Made by a program: the position numbers and the translations under genes. A DNA stretch of 13,972 nt from an uncultured Oscillospiraceae bacterium (GTDB taxonomy: Bacteria > Bacillota > Clostridia > Oscillospirales > Oscillospiraceae), in the NCBI GenBank assembly GCA_944385065.1, contig CALWVX010000025.1, forward strand, positions 1-13,972, given 5' to 3'. Shown here piece by piece: positions 13,265 through 13,972 of this stretch (the first letter of the stretch is position 1; the number at the start of each line of letters is the position of its first letter). A model generated the notes under the pieces. That model saw only the letters and a program-made list of their open reading frames with translations, did no database searches and was not told the DNA's origin.

Positions 13265-13344
13265 CGGCGGCGGGGCGGCGCCGCCCTACGGCGGTGCACA
13301 AACGGACCCGTTTACAATCCATAGGGGCCGCCCCTGCAAATTCA

Positions 13345-13562
13345 GATGGACGGGGCGGTTGGCCGAAAACACCTCATCCGTCACGGCCTTTGGCCGTGCC
13401 ACCCTGCCCTACCCCCTTTGTCTCGCTTCGCTCGACATTTCCCCCTGACAGGGGGAATCGGCCTAAAGGGGAAGGCTGGAGAGGCGCACCCCTAAAAGCC
13501 TTCCCCTTCAGGGGAAGGTGGCACGGCCGAAGGCCGTGACGGATGAGGTGTTCTCGTCCATC
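13345..13562. repeat. Composite inverted-repeat element
   Basis: The 39-base arms 13365-13403 and 13517-13555 are inverted copies with two mismatches; each contains its own palindrome around GGCC (CACGGCC with GGCCGTG). A further short pair, GATGGAC (13345-13351) and GTCCATC (13556-13562), lies outside. The core folds as TTCCCCCT/AGGGGGAA (13439-13457), then either AAGGGGAAGGCT (13466-13477) with AGCCTTCCCCTT (13497-13508), or the alternative CCTTCCCC (13499-13506) with GGGGAAGG (13511-13518). No open frame in it looks like a gene. It resembles the palindromic elements scattered through gut Clostridia genomes; no target-site duplication is visible. Confidence 0.8.
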
Positions 13563-13581
13563 CGGTCCGTTCGCTAGGATT

Positions 13582-13608
13582 CGTAGGGCCGCCCCCACGT
13601 GGTCGCCC
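13582..13608 (+). repeat. Degenerate copy of the CGTAGGG...CGCCC repeat
   Basis: CGTAGGGCCGCC then CCCACGTGGTCGCCC is related, in inverted orientation, to the unit at 7880-7906. The preceding ATCCGGTCCGT (13560-13570) is also shared with that locus. It ends two bases before the stop codon of the XRE gene. Together with the composite element it fills the 346-base gap without genes from 13265 to 13610; the first part of that gap also holds a perfect loopless palindrome GGGCGGCGCCGCCC (13273-13286). Confidence 0.5.
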
Positions 13609-13610
13609 AA

Positions 13611-13817
13611 TCAATCCCTCCGGTCGCTGCGGCCCAGCAGATAATCCGTGGTCACGCCATAAAAATCAGCCAGAGCCAGCAGAGTCTTAATGTTGGGCTC
13701 ATTATCCTCACTCTCATAAAACTGATAGCCCCGGATGCTGATGCCCAGATATTCCGCCAATTCCTTTTGGCTCACCTTGCGCTCTCTGCGCAGCTGTCTC
13801 AGCCGTTCTCCAAACAT
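13611..13817 (-). CDS. Small XRE/Cro-type transcriptional regulator
   Basis: The 68-residue protein consists of almost nothing but an HTH_3 domain: MFGERLRQLRRERKVSQKELAEYLGISIRGYQFYE is helices 1-3, followed by PNIKTLLALADFYGVTTDYLLGRS, the usual dimer-side helices. Its size and sequence are typical of phage-like or chromosomal Cro-type repressors. I prefer the ATG at 13817 because GAGGA lies eight bases before it; an in-frame ATG at 13847 would add ten residues and lie in the promoter region of the divergent gene. A perfect palindrome at 13856-13880 between the two divergent genes is its likely operator. The target is probably itself and the gene starting near 13896. Confidence 0.9.
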   Translation of the reverse strand: MFGERLRQLRRERKVSQKELAEYLGISIRGYQFYESEDNEPNIKTLLALADFYGVTTDYLLGRSDRRD

Positions 13818-13829
13818 TTTATTTTCCTC

Positions 13830-13859
13830 TTGACATGTATATTTCATTCGTGTTATAAC
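13830..13859 (+). promoter_or_regulatory. Promoter of the right-edge gene, under XRE control
   Basis: A perfect TTGACA (13830-13835) and TATAAC (13854-13859) are 18 bases apart, pointing right. The -35 runs directly into a half-site ACATGTATA (13833-13841) and the -10 into the palindrome that starts at 13856. A repressor bound there would block RNA polymerase. The promoter lies largely within the divergent regulator's leader. Confidence 0.7.
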
Positions 13860-13880
13860 ATGTATAGAATATACATGTTA
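13856..13880 (+). promoter_or_regulatory. Perfect 25-base palindrome, likely operator of the XRE regulator
   Basis: Arm TAACATGTATA (13856-13866) and arm TATACATGTTA (13870-13880) are perfect inverted copies around GAA. It overlaps the -10 and the expected start site of the rightward promoter and lies 39 bases upstream of the XRE start codon. A third copy of the half-site ACATGTATA at 13833-13841 begins exactly 25 bases before the one at 13858. Confidence 0.75.
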
Positions 13881-13895
13881 GGATGTGTTGCTGTG

Positions 13896-13972
13896 ATGAC
13901 CCCACTCATGGAGACGCTGTACCGCTATCTCGTCGAGACCAAACTGGACGCCTTTCTGCTCCAGTACCCGGA
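13896..13972 (+). CDS. Start of an unidentified protein (3' truncated by the window)
   Basis: Only about 25 codons are visible: MTPLMETLYRYLVETKL then DAFLLQYP, open to the right edge. It looks helical and amphipathic, with no signal peptide. Possible starts are a GTG at 13893, the ATG at 13896 and an ATG at 13908; none has a strong ribosome binding site (AGGA at 13880-13883 is about 12 bases before the 13896 ATG). A strong promoter and palindrome upstream, divergent from a small XRE repressor, support a regulated gene. I cannot assign a family. Confidence 0.55.
   Translation, partial: MTPLMETLYRYLVETKLDAFLLQYP

Noticed and set aside
13265..13610. CRISPR array or small genes in the right-hand gap
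   Set aside because: The repeats are inverted rather than regularly spaced direct repeats, and the open frames are shadows of the palindromes.
13345..13610. Insertion sequence
   Set aside because: No transposase frame and no target-site duplication are visible; only an element of MITE-like shape can be claimed.

Overview
The window looks like chromosome from a GC-rich, endospore-forming Clostridia bacterium, most likely of the Oscillospiraceae (Flavonifractor / Pseudoflavonifractor / Intestinimonas type). The reasons are a complete spoIIA sporulation operon with GC-rich codon use, strong GGAGG-type ribosome binding sites, sigma-A-type promoters of TTGACA/TATAAT form, and GC-rich palindromic intergenic repeats of the kind common in gut Clostridia. 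The taxon is inferred; there is no rRNA in the window.

Left part (1-3000). The end of a KdpD-type sensor kinase overlaps a complete KdpE-type response regulator on the + strand. They converge on spoIIAA-spoIIAB-sigF, which reads on the - strand: anti-anti-sigma factor, anti-sigma kinase and forespore sigma factor. Two + strand terminator hairpins lie between the convergent units.

Middle left (3000-5400). A + strand operon encodes a YtrA-type GntR repressor, an ABC ATPase, an ABC-2 permease and a 51-residue membrane protein, with 4-base ATGA overlaps between the first three genes. Its promoter carries a perfect 8+3+8 palindrome, a likely operator for the first gene, and its leader can fold. 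A perfect 17-bp bidirectional terminator separates it from the next block.

Middle (5400-9130). On the - strand are a DUF1934 (YwiB-like) protein, arginyl-tRNA synthetase (argS) and a CoA-pyrophosphatase-type Nudix hydrolase. GC-rich palindromic repeats lie between the DUF1934 gene and argS. Divergent from the DUF1934 gene is a monocistronic acidic protein of unknown function with a near-consensus promoter and a strong terminator.

Right part (9130-13972). A - strand zinc/manganese-type ABC uptake operon (lipoprotein, ATPase, permease) is followed by a SAM-dependent methyltransferase. Divergent from it is an AlkZ-related protein on the + strand. Next comes a gene-free repeat region with a composite inverted-repeat element of about 190 bp. 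The window ends with a small XRE/Cro-type regulator on the - strand, divergent from the start of an unidentified + strand gene, with a perfect 11+3+11 palindrome in the shared promoter region.

Most of the window is ordinary housekeeping, sporulation and transport content. I see no CRISPR array, tRNA, rRNA, transposase or recognisable defence system. The least explained parts are the divergent XRE cassette at the right edge, the composite palindromic element, the 51-residue protein in the ABC operon and the acidic orphan protein at 8654-9067.
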